This document shows positions 13,389-26,934 of a stretch of DNA of 64,000 nucleotides, in pieces. The translations under genes and the position numbers were made by a program. This DNA is from Hypomesus transpacificus (lineage: Eukaryota; Chordata; Actinopteri; Osmeriformes; Osmeridae): contig NC_061070.1 in assembly GCF_021917145.1 (NCBI RefSeq), positions 17,049,395 through 17,113,394 of the forward strand, in the 5' to 3' direction. The first letter of the stretch is position 1; each line of letters begins with the position of its first letter. Below the pieces are notes generated by a model, which was not told the origin of the DNA, ran no database searches, and saw nothing but the letters and a program-made list of their open reading frames with translations.

Positions 13389-13908
13389 GGCTGTGCGATG
13401 TTTGCGATCCGAATGCAAAGAAGTAAATATTCAGTCTTAACTCGCCAACAACAAAGCTTGCTCACAAACAGTCGCTGGTTTGGCTTTGACGTCTGTTAAT
13501 TTCCCTTCTCTCAGATATTTAATGCGCAATGTCTCCGTGGATAGGTGGCTGACGAGAACGTCAAAAAATAAATACACCTTGGTCAAATAGCTTACTCAGA
13601 AAGTAAATAGCCTATAGCTTATATGAATATTGCATCCCAGTCTTGTGTGTTCCTTGGTCAAAACGCAACCATGTCCACAGCGTCAGTCTGGCGCCGGATG
13701 CTAATGATGAAATAAAAATGTCATCCAAGTTAAATGCGGAAAGTATACGGCGATTGGGCACGTACAATGGCAAATGGGATTAAGGAAGAGATCGGAAGCG
13801 GAGAGAGAGAGAAACAGGCGAAAGAGAGAGGGAGATAGAGAGAGTGCGGGATGACAACGAAGTCCAACCTCTCTACACTTTGCGCTTTGGCTGTAGGCAG
13901 TAAATGCT

Positions 13909-13953
13909 CGCGTGTTATTGGTCTTATATAGTCCAATTAGGTAGCAAATGAGG
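13909..13953 (-). promoter_or_regulatory. CCAAT/octamer-like module and TATA-like box upstream of hmx3
   Basis: Read on the minus strand: CCTCATTTGC, 22 bases, CCAATAACACGCG. This is the same module as at 6302-6346 but in the opposite orientation relative to its gene. The 22-base spacer contains CTATATAAG (plus-strand 13923-13931) in the sense direction of hmx3, a good TATA-like box, which would imply a 5' UTR of roughly 500 bp. A (GA)-rich stretch lies between it and the ATG. Confidence 0.5.
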
Positions 13954-16325
13954 ACAGGGTTGTTAGCACAAAAGGAAAGGTTTGGGATAAGCGTCTATAG
14001 TGCCACAATGGGTAAACGACTCCCATCAAGCAGCTATAGTCTTGAATTAGGTCAATAAGCTGCAGTTTATTATTTCATAAACAACACATTTTTATTAGGC
14101 TATTAAAACAACTTTCAATGGTAAAATGACAATTATCAGTCAAATATAGTTGTCTTGGTTGTTATTGTTTTGATTTTTTAAACATATTTTTTTCTATAAA
14201 AGTTAAAAATAGTCAACTAAATTGTTGCTTAATTGAGTAGGAATAGCCGAGTATAGGTTACTTTCTTTATCTTACGATAAATAAACTTCCCTCACAGACT
14301 GTGCCAATGTGCCGAATATACTCTACATTGTAGACTAAATATAAAATGTGTGTTACCCATATTGTTTTTCCCACGATGGCCGATATTGCTTTCATGTTGC
14401 TATGCATGTTGGTTTAGTTCTGACCATGAATTAACATTTAGGGTCGGATATCGGGGGTTGAACAGAACTATGGTTTGCAACAACGAGGAAACACCGATTT
14501 AGTGTATCTTGAAAAAATATGCTTAGTTCGAATTCAAGGACATAGAGAGGATAGGCCTATCAGTTCCAAAGTATACATACTCATAAATTATTTTCTTTAA
14601 TTTGAATTTGAACACAATCAAATATTTTACTATAAGGAAGTCCAGTGTCGTACAGTGAGAGCCCCTCAAGTTCCCCGTGTGTCAACATGGTTTTCACATG
14701 CAAAACTTGAAAATTGTAAAATCTTGTTTTAATCCAGCCAAAAAAATGTTTAATCACTGCCCAAAGAACTAATTTAGTACTGTAATTAAAATGTGTCATC
14801 AATGACCAATTATAATCATATTTCATTGATTTTCAGAGCATGCCACTTTTATAATGTTCCTGGGTTGCACACGCATTCATTTTTTCCAAATCGATTTTGT
14901 TAATTCACTCCTCAGATTGAAGCCATTGTAAATGTGGTTTGTATATTCATTCATTGATATTAATTGATTTGTTAGTTCATGTCCAATGCTGGATGAATAA
15001 CGAGGAGACAGCGTCCTCTGTGGGTGATAAAAGCTAATTGCAAGTGTCTGAACTGCTTTCTTGCAGGAATTTAATGCTGCTGAAATAGGTTTAGATTGCC
15101 CCCAGATTAACATTCAATTCATTAGTAATTTTACATTGCCATCATTGTTTTCGTCATCATTCCATTTACATGCCATTAGACGAGATGACAATCTTATTTT
15201 TTACTTAGAGGAACACAGGTTACCGTCAACATGTCTATTAATGTAAAAAACGTCAGTGGACGGTATACATTACAGGCTAAAGGTAGCTGTATTGAGTGGC
15301 ATGGAGTTTTTCCATGTGCTTATGGTCTCACGAGGCCTCAAATATGCTAAAGCTACTTGAAGTAATTAACATGTTCATTTAGACCTGTGCTCAAGTGCTC
15401 ATATCCTGTGACGTAATTACCGTATTTAGTTTCTTGTTTATTATCGCAGGCATTATTATCCATGCGTGACGTTGTAAACATGTGCCTGCATGAACCCTAG
15501 TCTCCACATTTACTGTATTCCACTGGACTAAAAGTAGGCCATACATCCATAAAATATTTTATATGCTTGGACATAATATTTTAGCTGGGACAGAATATCC
15601 CTTATATCAAATACAAGTATTGAAAATATGGGTAGGTAATATCAGCATCTTAAAAACGTATGCAATTGATAAACATATAGCCTTGATTATAAAGACATGT
15701 TACAGCGGTCCCGTGCATAAACTGCAAGGTAATATTAATACGGGCTTCTTCGTGTACACTAAGTCTATTTCCCTCCTGTAGGCTACCCGTACTTTTATAT
15801 TATTTATTTCAAAGCGCCTAGATATTGATTATTTCACGAGGAAAATGACAAATGGCAGTGGGGAATGACACGGTCAGCAGGTTCTATTAGAGAAATGATA
15901 GTATTGCTCATGGTTTGTTAAAAGGTCCAGTTTAGATACTTTATAGGTTTACATCCATCATCGTCTAATGACCTATATGATGAAAAACACGAGGCTTGGT
16001 GACAACAGCCCTGTGCAGCAACTCTGATTTGTAATTGCTCCCATATTAAATATAGATTTTTGTTTTGATATCTTGTGAGAATTCCTTTCTGCGGGTCAAG
16101 ATTGTGATAAAAGACATAGATTTAATGGTGAAAGCACAGAGCGAAAAACAAACTTGAAAAAATGGACAGGTAAAAAAAAAATCTCAAAAATATCTGAGCC
16201 CTGTTGAGAGCTTTAGTCACTGAACATTTATAATAACCACACCTATAAAATAAAGGCCTTAGTGCCAGGTATTAGACCGACCTGAAATTTCTAATGCATG
16301 CAGGCTATGTTTTTGAGGAAATTAT

Positions 16326-16351
16326 AAATGTTCTTCATGTGAAGAACATTT
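16326..16351. other. Perfect 12-bp inverted repeat
   Basis: Arms AAATGTTCTTCA and TGAAGAACATTT flank a 2-base centre. It is a nearly perfect palindrome in non-coding DNA upstream of hmx3 and could be a dimeric factor site. No run of T follows, so it is not a terminator. Confidence 0.6.
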
Positions 16352-17708
16352 AACGATTGACCATCGTATAGGACTACGGTAATGCATGAGTCCGGTGGAA
16401 CCTGACCAGTCTGAACTCTTTCCACGTTTTAATGGTAATTTCCGTTTGAACGAACCATTAAACAACCGAAGGTCACTGCGATTGGCTGCATTTAAGTCTT
16501 GCATTTAACTTGTAAAAGAATAGGTGGCCCTTCGATGACCCGAGAAACCTTAATTGGGATTGTGCCGGTATTGATTGGTGAGTGGTCGGGCGAGGCCTGA
16601 GTTACAACCCAGTAAGAAGAAGGTGTCTGCCACTTTCATTTGCCCTCCTACGTCAAGACACAGCCAATAGGCGGATTAAGGGTCTCAATGTCATTCAGAA
16701 GGTTGGGAGATGATGTTGGCTCTGGAGTGGCAACACTCGGCACTCCCTGTTTGAGCAGGAAAATGCATAAGCCAAGGCTGTGTCTGCGAAGAAGACACGA
16801 TGGCAACAAATGTGAAAACGAATAGTCACAGCTAGGGCTGTTTGCGTGCGTCTCCGGTTGGTTTGAAATAAACCTACTTTGAGAGAAGAGAATGTGGATT
16901 AATGTCATTCAAACCAAACCCGCCTGAGCACCTATTACTGTTAGTGAGCGTCTGAGCTTCCACCGCAGGGAATACGAAGATGTGGGCATTTGAGATGGGT
17001 ATTTCTGTTTTTATACGTCTCACATTTTATATCTATACTTCTGTACCTTTTTAACTCCGTCTTTCCCATTATCGTTTCTCGGTAGAGATGATGACCGATA
17101 TGGAGTTTTGATGGACACTGTCAGAGCGATGTAGCCCTAATTCACCATTACGACCAACCTAGACAGAACCCTACAGGCTTCCAGTTTCCATATCAACTTC
17201 CTGCTTTGGAGAAACTGGACCGATTCGACACTGAGCCTGGGCATTTTATCCGCCTGCACCCAACCTGACTCGACATGTCATTACAACTGGGTAATCTGGT
17301 GCGGGCGACAGAAAGGTTCTCATCAGTGTCAGTCTGAGATATAGATATGGGCCGAGTAACAAATGGCCAAATGCACAGGCAGCAGAGCAGACCATCAATA
17401 AAGCAATTTCTAGTGTCATAACAGCTGCGCTTTTCCTAAAGCCAACCTTTCAAAAACTTTTCCCTCTGCAAATCGCTGCAGCCCCACCATTAGAGGCCTG
17501 CCTTGTGACTTTAATGGATTCCGTACAAATAATATTCCACCATAATGGAAAAGGTTGAAGTCACTGAAGACAGATGAAGTCATAAACACGTATAATTGAG
17601 AATCAAAGACCGATAAATTTTAAACTGCTATCCATTTTCTCTTTTTAGATGATGATCTATGCTGTGGTGGTGGCTGGAAAATGAAAGAGATTATGGGATA
17701 AAATTATA

Positions 17709-18052
17709 ACAATAAATTTTCTAAACATACACCTTGATTATGCTTCGATTTTTTGGAGGGGGGGGGGGTGAGGAGAAGGCTACGATTGCTGAAAGCTTGC
17801 TAGCTAAATGGCACTATAAAATAGGTCCCCTGCTCTTTTGCCTGCGGAACTCAGGCATGCCTGGAGCTGTGATTTTCTCCCTTTAAATGGGGAAATGAAT
17901 TGTGTAATTTATTGCAAACTCGAGCACAGTGAGATTAGATCAGCATATCCCATCAAAGGAACAACAATCAATCAGCTTCTAGTTAACAGCTTGAAACGCA
18001 TAAACCAGGGCACCTAATGGCTTTCCAATTTAACAGATTGATAGACTTATCC
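17709..18052. promoter_or_regulatory. Candidate enhancer, copy 2 of a duplicated pair
   Basis: Blocks 17709-17752, 17890-17954 and 18015-18050 match, in order and orientation, blocks at 8320-8366, 8636-8700 and 8751-8789. The first two blocks are closer here because the microsatellite of copy 1 is absent; only a short poly-G run sits near 17757. It lies about 4.3 kb upstream of the hmx3 ATG, as copy 1 lies upstream of hmx2. This suits a tandem duplication of gene plus enhancer. Confidence 0.7.
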
Positions 18053-19615
18053 GGTCTCAGTGGATGAATTAAAAAATCGGGTACTTCCACACGGGTACTG
18101 ACACTTTTGACAGAACATTTTACCCTCATATTGCTGTCTTACTGCCTATATTTAGTTTTTAATGTAGATAAAGAGTAACAAAGTTATATAGCCAACCAAC
18201 TTTATATCTCTCTATTGCTGAGAAAGCAAGTAGGCCTGTTCAGATGACGTGATAGTGGAAGTGTGTCAGATGTGTAGAATGGTTTCATTTTAATGACCTG
18301 ATTATCGCGGGTCATTTGGAAAATCTCGGGGAGCTATTCAAAGCCCCTTAACAATATCTAAATGTGACCCAGGCGACCTATTCAACCGAGTGAAAACGAA
18401 TAAAAAATACCCCTTTTCCAGCCCGTCTTTAGTCAGACCAATGACTATTTAATGAATTGATCTGAAAAACAGCTATAAGACCACCAAAGAGGTCTTGGGA
18501 AGTTATTTTCGAGTCCCTGTAACCAGTTTATACATATGCAGCTAAATGAAACCAGCAATATGTTTCCACGAGCAGAAAACAAATCTGTAATCCCCTATCA
18601 AAAGGAGCGACCACCACACTGAGATAGAAGTCCAGTGGTGCTGTATAGGCCCAGGTCTGCCCAGTCAGGCTTTGAAACAGAGAGCCACTGAAGCACTGAC
18701 TCAATGTCACCATGTTCTCGAGGCTAGATGCTGTGAGAGATTATCTCCCTGTGGCTCTACATAATTAAGGAGACGTTGGTATCAAGGATGTGATCCTGAG
18801 AGGGATGGGAAAGTGTTATCTTAGATTCGGACGATCAGAGGTAGCAAGCCCATTGTGGGGCTGAGACTGGAGTGGATCAGTCCACTCTGGAGTGGATGAG
18901 TCCCACTCACTAGAGCAGTGTCTCAGGTCACTTCCCTATCAACGGGCTGAGCCCTTACAGAACCAGTGGCCCGCAGTGAACATGTGACTGCCATACATAT
19001 CTTAAAAAGAAACAAGATCTTCTCATCGGCATGAACTAAATAGATGGTTGGGGTCAATTTCATCTAAACCTGGTCAGCGAAGGAAACAGAAGGAGAATCA
19101 CCTCATGACTTAGGAAGGGACAGTTACTGATTATCTATATATATATCAATCAGTCGACCAATGAAACTGCCCCACTATTGGTGAATCAACCAATCAGCAC
19201 CACAGTCCCTGTCTATGTCAGAGCAATAAAACCTGTAGACACTCAGCCAGAAATCCTCAGCACAAATATATGCCTCCGGTGACGGACAAATATTCCGGAA
19301 CAAGCTTTACCCTTTTTTTTCTATTGTGGCAGGAAATGAAGTTGACACACAATTGTGTTTACCTGACACTAACACTCATGTCATCACCGTGGATACAACT
19401 GCAGTACAAGAAGTACAACATCACCCAGCACACCACGCATGATTGCCCCCTCCTTGTGAAAGACAGTAATTGGTGTTTGTGTGCTCTCCTTCTCTTTCTC
19501 CTGTCGCTTTAAAGAGTGTGGTAAAGAGTGCTATCGCTGGCACCTGATTAGCATGTGTCCTCTGCCTCTTCCAGCAGCTGTCGGGACTGCCTAATGACAG
19601 GAAACTTGAGCAGAG

Positions 19616-19803
19616 ACACACATGCACACACACACGGGCACGCACACACACAGGCACACACATGCACACACACAGACACGGGCGCGCACACACAGGCACA
19701 CACACACAAGCACACACACATGCACACATGCACACACACACACACAGGCACACATACACACACACACACACACAGGCAGGCACACCTACACACACACACA
19801 TGC
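19616..19803. repeat. Imperfect (CA)n microsatellite
   Basis: CA-rich tract broken by CATG, GGCA and CGGG words. All six frames give low-complexity His/Thr or Cys/Val strings, which are not genes. Confidence 0.95.
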
Positions 19804-20642
19804 ACAGCTCTGCTGAAGTCATACATACCAGTACTTGTTCCTTTTCTGTCAATAGTGTGCTTCTTTTTTTGTAATTTTTCTCCTGTCTAAAGTAGGTATG
19901 CTATTATAGGCTTCTCTATTAAACAGTCAAAATGGAGCATTGATTATTTGTAAAAACATAAGTGCAAATCAAATCAACATAGCACGATAAAAGATGAGGG
20001 TTGCTTACCTGCACATACACAGGAAAATGGGAACAATTATTGACCAATTGATTTTCATGTGGGGGGCATTTATTTTCCCCCTTGAAAAGGCCTTGACTGT
20101 GGAACTCCCCCATTTCTCCACAGCACCATCACACCAACAACCACCACCGACTCCCTCCTGTGCCCTCAATCTCCCTGCACCCTCCCAGGAATTCATTTCT
20201 CAGCCTCTGGAATGCAACTTTTCCATCAGCACTGTTATATATTTGGCTTTCCATTTCACTTTAATAGGGACGGAATTGGCTACATATTCTTTTACAGCCC
20301 CCCGACACCATTAGAAAGCCTGTTGTCATTTGGATTATTTATGAAAAACTATTTCATGCTTACTTACATTTGCTTATTTCCCCCCAGTGCAACCTACAGC
20401 AGATTTGGTCCATTTCAAACGTCTTAAAGCCAGTTCTTTACGTGTGTAGGTCGCAACTCTCGATTGCGCCCGGGCTGAAATGCTGGTGTAGAGGGCCAAG
20501 CCATGGAGAAAAGGTGACAGATAGATTATGGGGATGCCATGTGAGGGAAGAGAGAATGGAGAGAAGGGGCCATTGCATGGTTAAAAGGACATGGATTCTA
20601 AGAGGTAGATGAACACGAAGAGCTACACAAGGTGGAAAATAG

Positions 20643-20836
20643 AGAGTCAAGTGGCTGAGCGGGTAGAGCATTGGGCTAGTAATCTGAAGGTTGCCAGTTC
20701 GATTCCCGGCCAGTACGATGACGTTGTGTCCTTGGGCAAGGCACTTCACCCTACTTGCCCCGGGGAGAATGTCCCTGTACTTACTGTAAGTCGCTCTGGA
20801 TAAGAGCGTCTGCTAAATGACTAAATGTAAATGTAA
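20643..20836 (+). mobile_element. tRNA-derived SINE with L2-type tail
   Basis: The 5' end is tRNA-like: GTGGCTGAGCGGGTAGAGCA resembles an A box and GGTTGCCAGTTCGATTCCC a B box. A short body follows, then the tail GATAAGAGCGTCTGCTAAATG with TAAATG repeats. The same family occurs at 38211-38410, 43190-43380 and 47386-48070. Confidence 0.85.
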
Positions 20837-22561
20837 AATATGAGACTGGGTAAAAGGGAAAGCTTGTAGAGGAACAGTTAAGAGGGTGCTTTCTAGAGGG
20901 CAGAAACATGGTAGATGTGGGTTGGGTCAAGGAATAAAAAATATATGCCATGACACCATAAGTTTTAACACACTGACAAGCAAACAGAGAAGGGTGTTAT
21001 GTTACCATGACAAATATAATAGTTTGGAATAGACACAGTAAGAAACATGCTAAGATAGCAGAGGAAGTTATACCATGGATTTATATTTTAGTCATAAAAC
21101 ATGCCATTTCCTTTGTCATCGTATGGTGTTTATGAGTGTCATTGAATGATTTTAAACCATTTCTATCGACTTTTCCAACAGTTAAAAAGGCAATTTTGTC
21201 ACGCAGCTCAAATTTAATCCATCAAAACTGCCTTACTTAAAGTTAATGGTATAGCCAGATAAAGCAGGTGACACACTCCTCAGCAGAATGACACATCCAT
21301 CCTTATAATCGCAAGCTTACTGTATACCCCCACCCCCCTCGCACACTCACGCACATACACACAGACACACTGTGTGCACATACACACAGACACACAAATA
21401 CACACACAAACTCTTTCCAGTGTTTGGCCTGTGTTTTATAAAGTGACCCTAATAAACTGCGGTGTGGCGCGGCAGGTTTGTCACTGTCACAGGTAAATGA
21501 TGTAATTAATGAGCGCAGAGGGGAGCGTATCAGGGCTGGGCTGGTACCTCTTAAACACCTCTCCAGCTGGCTGGGTTTGGGAAGGCCCAGCTGGACACAA
21601 CCACGGGATCGATGCAGGGTCAAGGGTCAGCCGACCCCCCTATTATGGTCTGTGCTGCTCTCGTTCTAACTAACGATGCCTGCAGGAGCCAGGACAGCGG
21701 TTGGGGATGGAGTTTGGAGTGGGTCCGAGCCTCGAATGAGGGCTTGGATCAGGCCTTGGTCTGGGGCCCTGGAATAGGTCAGTGGGCCTGGGTTGGGGCC
21801 TTGGTTCAGGGTTTGGCATGGAGATAGTGCTTAGGCCACAGCCAGAACAGGGAGGGTTTGTATGGTAATAATGTTGGACTGAAAGGAGGTCTTTAAAACG
21901 TTTTAATATACAAAAGGTACTGTGGTACAAATTGGACTCACATACTATATTTCCGATCTCAAACACAACATAGCTACAGGGGGAAGGCCCTTGGCTAGCG
22001 CTATGAGTCATTGGGTAGGATAGGACACAGAGCAGCAGGGGAACATGGGAAATCGTTCCTGGCCAGATTGGGTTTGATCAATACTCTCAAAGGGCACAGC
22101 CCTCATTAATCTAAAACTTCCCTCACATTAGGAACTCTGTCCGATTGAGACCACTCTATTCCGACTCAATGGCTGCTCCAATAGATCCATTTAGTTATCT
22201 AAAGCATTTAATCTAAAGTGCACATATATAGGATGTAACGTTTGTGGAATCTAAGAAGGAAAACATGCATTGTATGGGCCTGAGTACATTATAGCACTAA
22301 GCAAGCATGATTGGATCTGAGGCTCAATTAAGTTCTACTCAGGCGATTATTTATCACTTCAAAATAAGCAATAAATACAAATGAAACCTAGATCTCTCTG
22401 TAGAACCTATAATAACCGAAAAGTCAACTTCTTATTTGTTGTATTTGTCAGGTTTTATTTTTAATTGTTGTATGCTGAAGAATATCCCTGTCATAGACAA
22501 GCCTACGAGTGCATGGTTTGTGAAATCAACCCTGAAAAAGTAGACAAGTCTTCTTTGGTCT

Positions 22562-22680
22562 GAGCCGTGTGGTGGACATGTGGAGAGGTTCTGAGCCGTG
22601 TGGTGGACATGTGGAGAGGTTCTGAGCCGTGTGGTGGACATGTGGAGAGGTTCTGAGCCGTGTGGTGGACATGTGGAGAC
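22562..22680. repeat. 31-bp minisatellite, about four copies
   Basis: The unit begins GAGCCGTGTGGTGGACATGT; copies start at 22562, 22593, 22624 and 22655, nearly identical. It is non-coding. Confidence 0.92.
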
Positions 22681-25600
22681 AGCAGATCCCTGGTGCTTAA
22701 GGAAGTGCCATTGGACACACTATATTATCCTGCTATGGACAGGCTCATCTATTATGGGTCTTCTCGTGGACCGAGTGAAATGCTCGTATTAGGGCAACTG
22801 TGCGTTCAGAGGCATCATTCAGGACAATGAGCTATAGCCACAGAGTGACAAGCTAGAAAAATGCCCCCACTTTTCAGGCTGTACAAATGACGTTTGGCAA
22901 CGATAACTCACAATTGGACACTTCATTTCAAGTTGCTAGCGAGCCAGCCAGTCAAAACCTATTATACCATCTTCTTTATTTGTGGCCCGTGGTTTTGGTA
23001 GTCAGGCTCTCAAATAAATACTACTCAAATGCCACTTCAGTCAAAAATATTGGCCAATTCTTTCTGTACCTCGTCTGGGTCTGGATGGCAACCTGCTTCT
23101 GGAGGTATAAACCTTTAGGAGTCAGGTGGTCAGGCATCCATCATGACCAACAGCAGTATGGGCAATAGGATATATGCCAGTGACTAGAAGTGACCAGTAC
23201 AGTTCCCTTGAGGGCTCTTCACCAAAGCATGGTATTCAAATGAATTGATTACCAATCTATCATAGAAGAACTGCTTGCTCAAAGGTATAATCATTCTCCT
23301 ATGAAGAAGAGATGGGTTTGAATACCTTTAAAAATTGACAGTCATTCAAGAGTAATTGTATCGTTTGTCACTATACTGACAGGGTATTTCATTGTTTTCA
23401 ATATTTCAGCCCAGCGGAAAATGTGCCAGAGGAAACCCAGGCTGTCACGGCGTGTAAAAGGTGTGAATTCCTCTAAATGTGCTTTAATACGGTAATACGG
23501 AAGTCACAGGGACATTCCTACTTCCTAAGGTGACAGCAGCTTTATTGTGCATCGCGTCATAAAGTCACATCATCGCTGTTCCCCACTATTATTAAATTTA
23601 ACGTAGTGTGTGTGTGTGTACGTGTGTGTGTTTATGAGAGACTGAGTGTGTGTGACAGCCTGGTGTTTGTAAACAAACATGTTTAGAGATATAGTCTGGA
23701 TGGGGGGAAAATGTGCCCTCTGAATTTGCACAGTAGCTTCACAGTGTCTGAAGTTTAACATTTTTCTAAACTATTTTTTTTTCCTTCCAAAGCATGGGTA
23801 GTTTTGGTCAACCTTAGGTCAATAAAATGACTGTCCCCCAAGCTGGTCTATCTATCAAAAGATAAGAATTTGTCTTTGGAGGCCAGACTGAATTCATGAG
23901 AGACAGTTCTCTTTGGTTTGCCGGAAATTAATCAAGGAGATGAGGTTTTGGTGTGCCTATATCACATCTAATCTGTCCTTTGTGAAATCGTAGACGGCTC
24001 CAAACCTCACCAATCGAGAGCCACACAGTCTTTATGAGAAGCCACTTGTTCCCTGCATAATTGCGGGGTCTCATTGCTGAGTTAAATAGGAGACGGGGGT
24101 TGTCGGGATGGCTAGTCTTGTTTGCCCATGTAAAGTGTGATCCAGATAATAGCATTCTCATCAAAGGCGGCAATTACATTCATTACAGCGGTGCGAGGCG
24201 CGCCTGCAAGGAAATTAAGTGGTGCGGGGAAAGAAAAGCTTAATATATACCTCTATTATTCTCCTCCCCACCTCTCTGCTCTTTTTCAAATGAACCACGT
24301 GGAGCGGGGGGGGATCTCAAGAAAAGAAATAGTCTCAGAACAAGAAGAATAAATCCAGTCAAAGTCCCCCTTCACCTTGCTGCCACAGAGGCCGCTCTGG
24401 CTACAGTTACTATGGCTGCACTCTCAGGGATTAAAAAGCCTTTTCTCGGAGGCTGACATGCATGCAGCTTTAACACAACACCATAATATGACTGGAGTCT
24501 TTAGAAATGGCTTAAGGCCTTCTCTAAATTAAAACCCAATTTCTTTCAGGAGCAAGGAAATGGATTGTCTTATGTCCTGTAAAACCACAAACAGCTCATA
24601 AATCAAGCAGTTTAGAGGAGAGGGAACCATTTTCATTTAGGGCACTTAATTGTGAATTAAGGCAAGTGGATAACACTGTAATCTCCTCTAAAGCAGGTGT
24701 TTTTCTATCTGCCCGACTCCTTTCAGAAACATATATACTACGGAAGTGAAAATTAAAAGGTACACCGTTGAACATACTTTAGATAGAACCATACATTTAA
24801 AATGTTGAATAAATTGTATTAAGTACTTAGACTTGGAATCTTTCTAAAATACACATTTAGCCATTATTAAAGCAAACCTAAACATATATTTTAAATCTAT
24901 TTGTAAATTGATGATAATGTGTTAGATGCCTTGGAGTCATGCAATGCGGGCCCAACTTATGTTCCCCCACAACATTCAGATCATCAGAAAACAATAAACA
25001 CAAGGCCGTTATCATTTAATTCCCAGATGTTCCCGTCTAAATGTCAACTTGGGTTGAATGAGTTACCTCCTCTACAGCCTCATTAATACACACTGCCCTT
25101 TTACCACAGTGACCAATACATCCTGCAGTGTGTATATTATTCATGCCAAATGAGAGGACGTTGGCTTGGAAACGCCAGTATAGTGGACTCAGGCCTAGAA
25201 AATGTGTTGCCTCGTTGACTAGGCCTTGATTTAGCTTGTTTGTGTTTATTAACAGATATCTGGTGTAAACAATGAACATAACACAGGCTACTTATTCACT
25301 TAGACCACACTGGGTTTTGAAAGATTGGATACATGGAGCAGAGGGAACAGGTTTGATCAAATTTGCAGTTGAGTAAACCACAAAAACAAAAACTGTCATT
25401 CATCTTTTTCAACGGACAAATTATTGTCAGTGTGAGTAAATTATTTAAAAGGATCTGCCCCCATTGGAAACCTGAGCATAATTAAATTGCAATAAAATAA
25501 CATTAGTGTCGACAGGCCATTAGGAGGTGAAGTAATTGACTGTTCTCGCGGTTGTCGTTTCAGACAGTCAGGTCGGCTATCATGTCTTCCAGATACCAGG

Positions 25601-26879
25601 TACCTAATCCATGAGGTTTGTTTTGTCTGTGCTATCCAACTCAAACACTACATATCTGAGACTTGTTTAACTGTTGTTCATTTAACGTTAACTTCAATGT
25701 GGAATGATCAGTATTTTTGTTTAAATGTGGGTGCTCTGTCGATCAACGTCAAAAGCGAACGGACGGAGGCAAACGTGTTTCAACAACAGGACACGTATGC
25801 CACCCAGTGCCAAATATCGGGACTGTCTCTATAGTAGCTAATTTTCGTTTTCTCGTCAAATTAATGTCTAGAATGATTGTAGCATGTAGGCTACGTATGG
25901 TGTGTAACTACATTTTTCTCATCCAAACATATTAAGTCTACTCAAGCCTTTCTGACAAGTTGCTCACGTTGCAAAGGTCAGGCGGTTTCTATTACTTGTT
26001 GTAATTTTCTGGTTGCTTCCCAAGAAGTACGTAGGCCTACCATTGAAAATGGATACGATGGCTTCGCACAAACTAGTCATTTATCACTCTGTCTTTAATG
26101 CTCTTGCTTGAACGTTGACACAACAGAGGGAATGTGATCTTCTGTAAACTTATTAACCGTTCAATTATTGATTGTGATGAAACATGCATGAGTCAATTTA
26201 ACGCAATGCGTCAGCTCAAATAAGAATCTTCGTGTAATTGTGGGATTTAATTTGTGTTAGGCGTTTTCTAATTGTCTAATGCCATGCAGGGAATTTCGTT
26301 TTTCAGAAAATTACATTCTAGGTATAACATGTTGTTATCGAAGTTAGCCTACAGTTTTTTAATTGAAGGCCTGATTATTAAAATACTTTTTTTATTTATC
26401 TAGCTAGCCTACCTATTACTGTAAACTGAATTTTTCAAGTTACAACATCGACACTAATGAGCAATAACTTATCCTATAGGAACTGTTATTCGCGCTCCCA
26501 TTGCACCAAAGGCGGGACAGATTTCACTGATGGACTCAATGAACTTTAACCCCATGAACAGCTTCATTGTTGTGATTCTGGTAGACAAGCGCTTCTCTTA
26601 CACATTTAGACTGAACAGAGATAGCCAGTACGATAGAAACAATAGTATGACTTATTGCGGTCAAAGCTTGGTTATTAATATTAGGATTTTTTAAGGTGTC
26701 AACACAGTTTTTGTGGGCTACAAATGACGAAATGTCTTTAGGGGTAGATAGCTGGCTGACGCGTTAGCAACCACAGCAACCTGATGATGGGGAATGCTGC
26801 TTAGCCACAACGACTTTCAACGCCACCGACTTCACGCAATATTGTCCATCACTAGCGTCGTATGCCCGCTATGTCAGTC

Positions 26880-26934
26880 TAAAACATAGCTTACGCTTGT
26901 TACTTAGGGAAGCTTTCGCTGACGGTCTGAAAAT
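26880..26934 (+). other. Possible 5' non-coding exon end of ikzf5
   Basis: A good donor (AAAAT then GTAAGT) follows 26934, and a good acceptor (TTTATTTCAG) ends at 27090, just before the exon carrying the ikzf5 ATG. The exon start and promoter cannot be fixed from sequence. Confidence 0.35.

Larger units (their letters stand above)
13954..26900. other. Gene-free regulatory interval between hmx3 and ikzf5
   Basis: About 13 kb without a credible exon on either strand. It holds candidate enhancer copy 2 (17709-18052), a perfect hairpin (16326-16351), a CA microsatellite, one SINE and a 31-bp minisatellite. Stretches at 15040-15240, 21470-21500 and 24040-24220 are complex and rich in homeodomain-type core words; they are candidates for conserved non-coding elements, but only comparison can show this. 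Confidence 0.55.

Noticed and set aside
19421-19890. Cys/Val-rich and His/Thr-rich open frames
   Set aside because: Translation of a CA/TG microsatellite in every frame.
20643-20720. tRNA-like sequence with A and B box words
   Set aside because: It is the head of a SINE present at least four times here with an L2-type tail; no intact cloverleaf was recognised.
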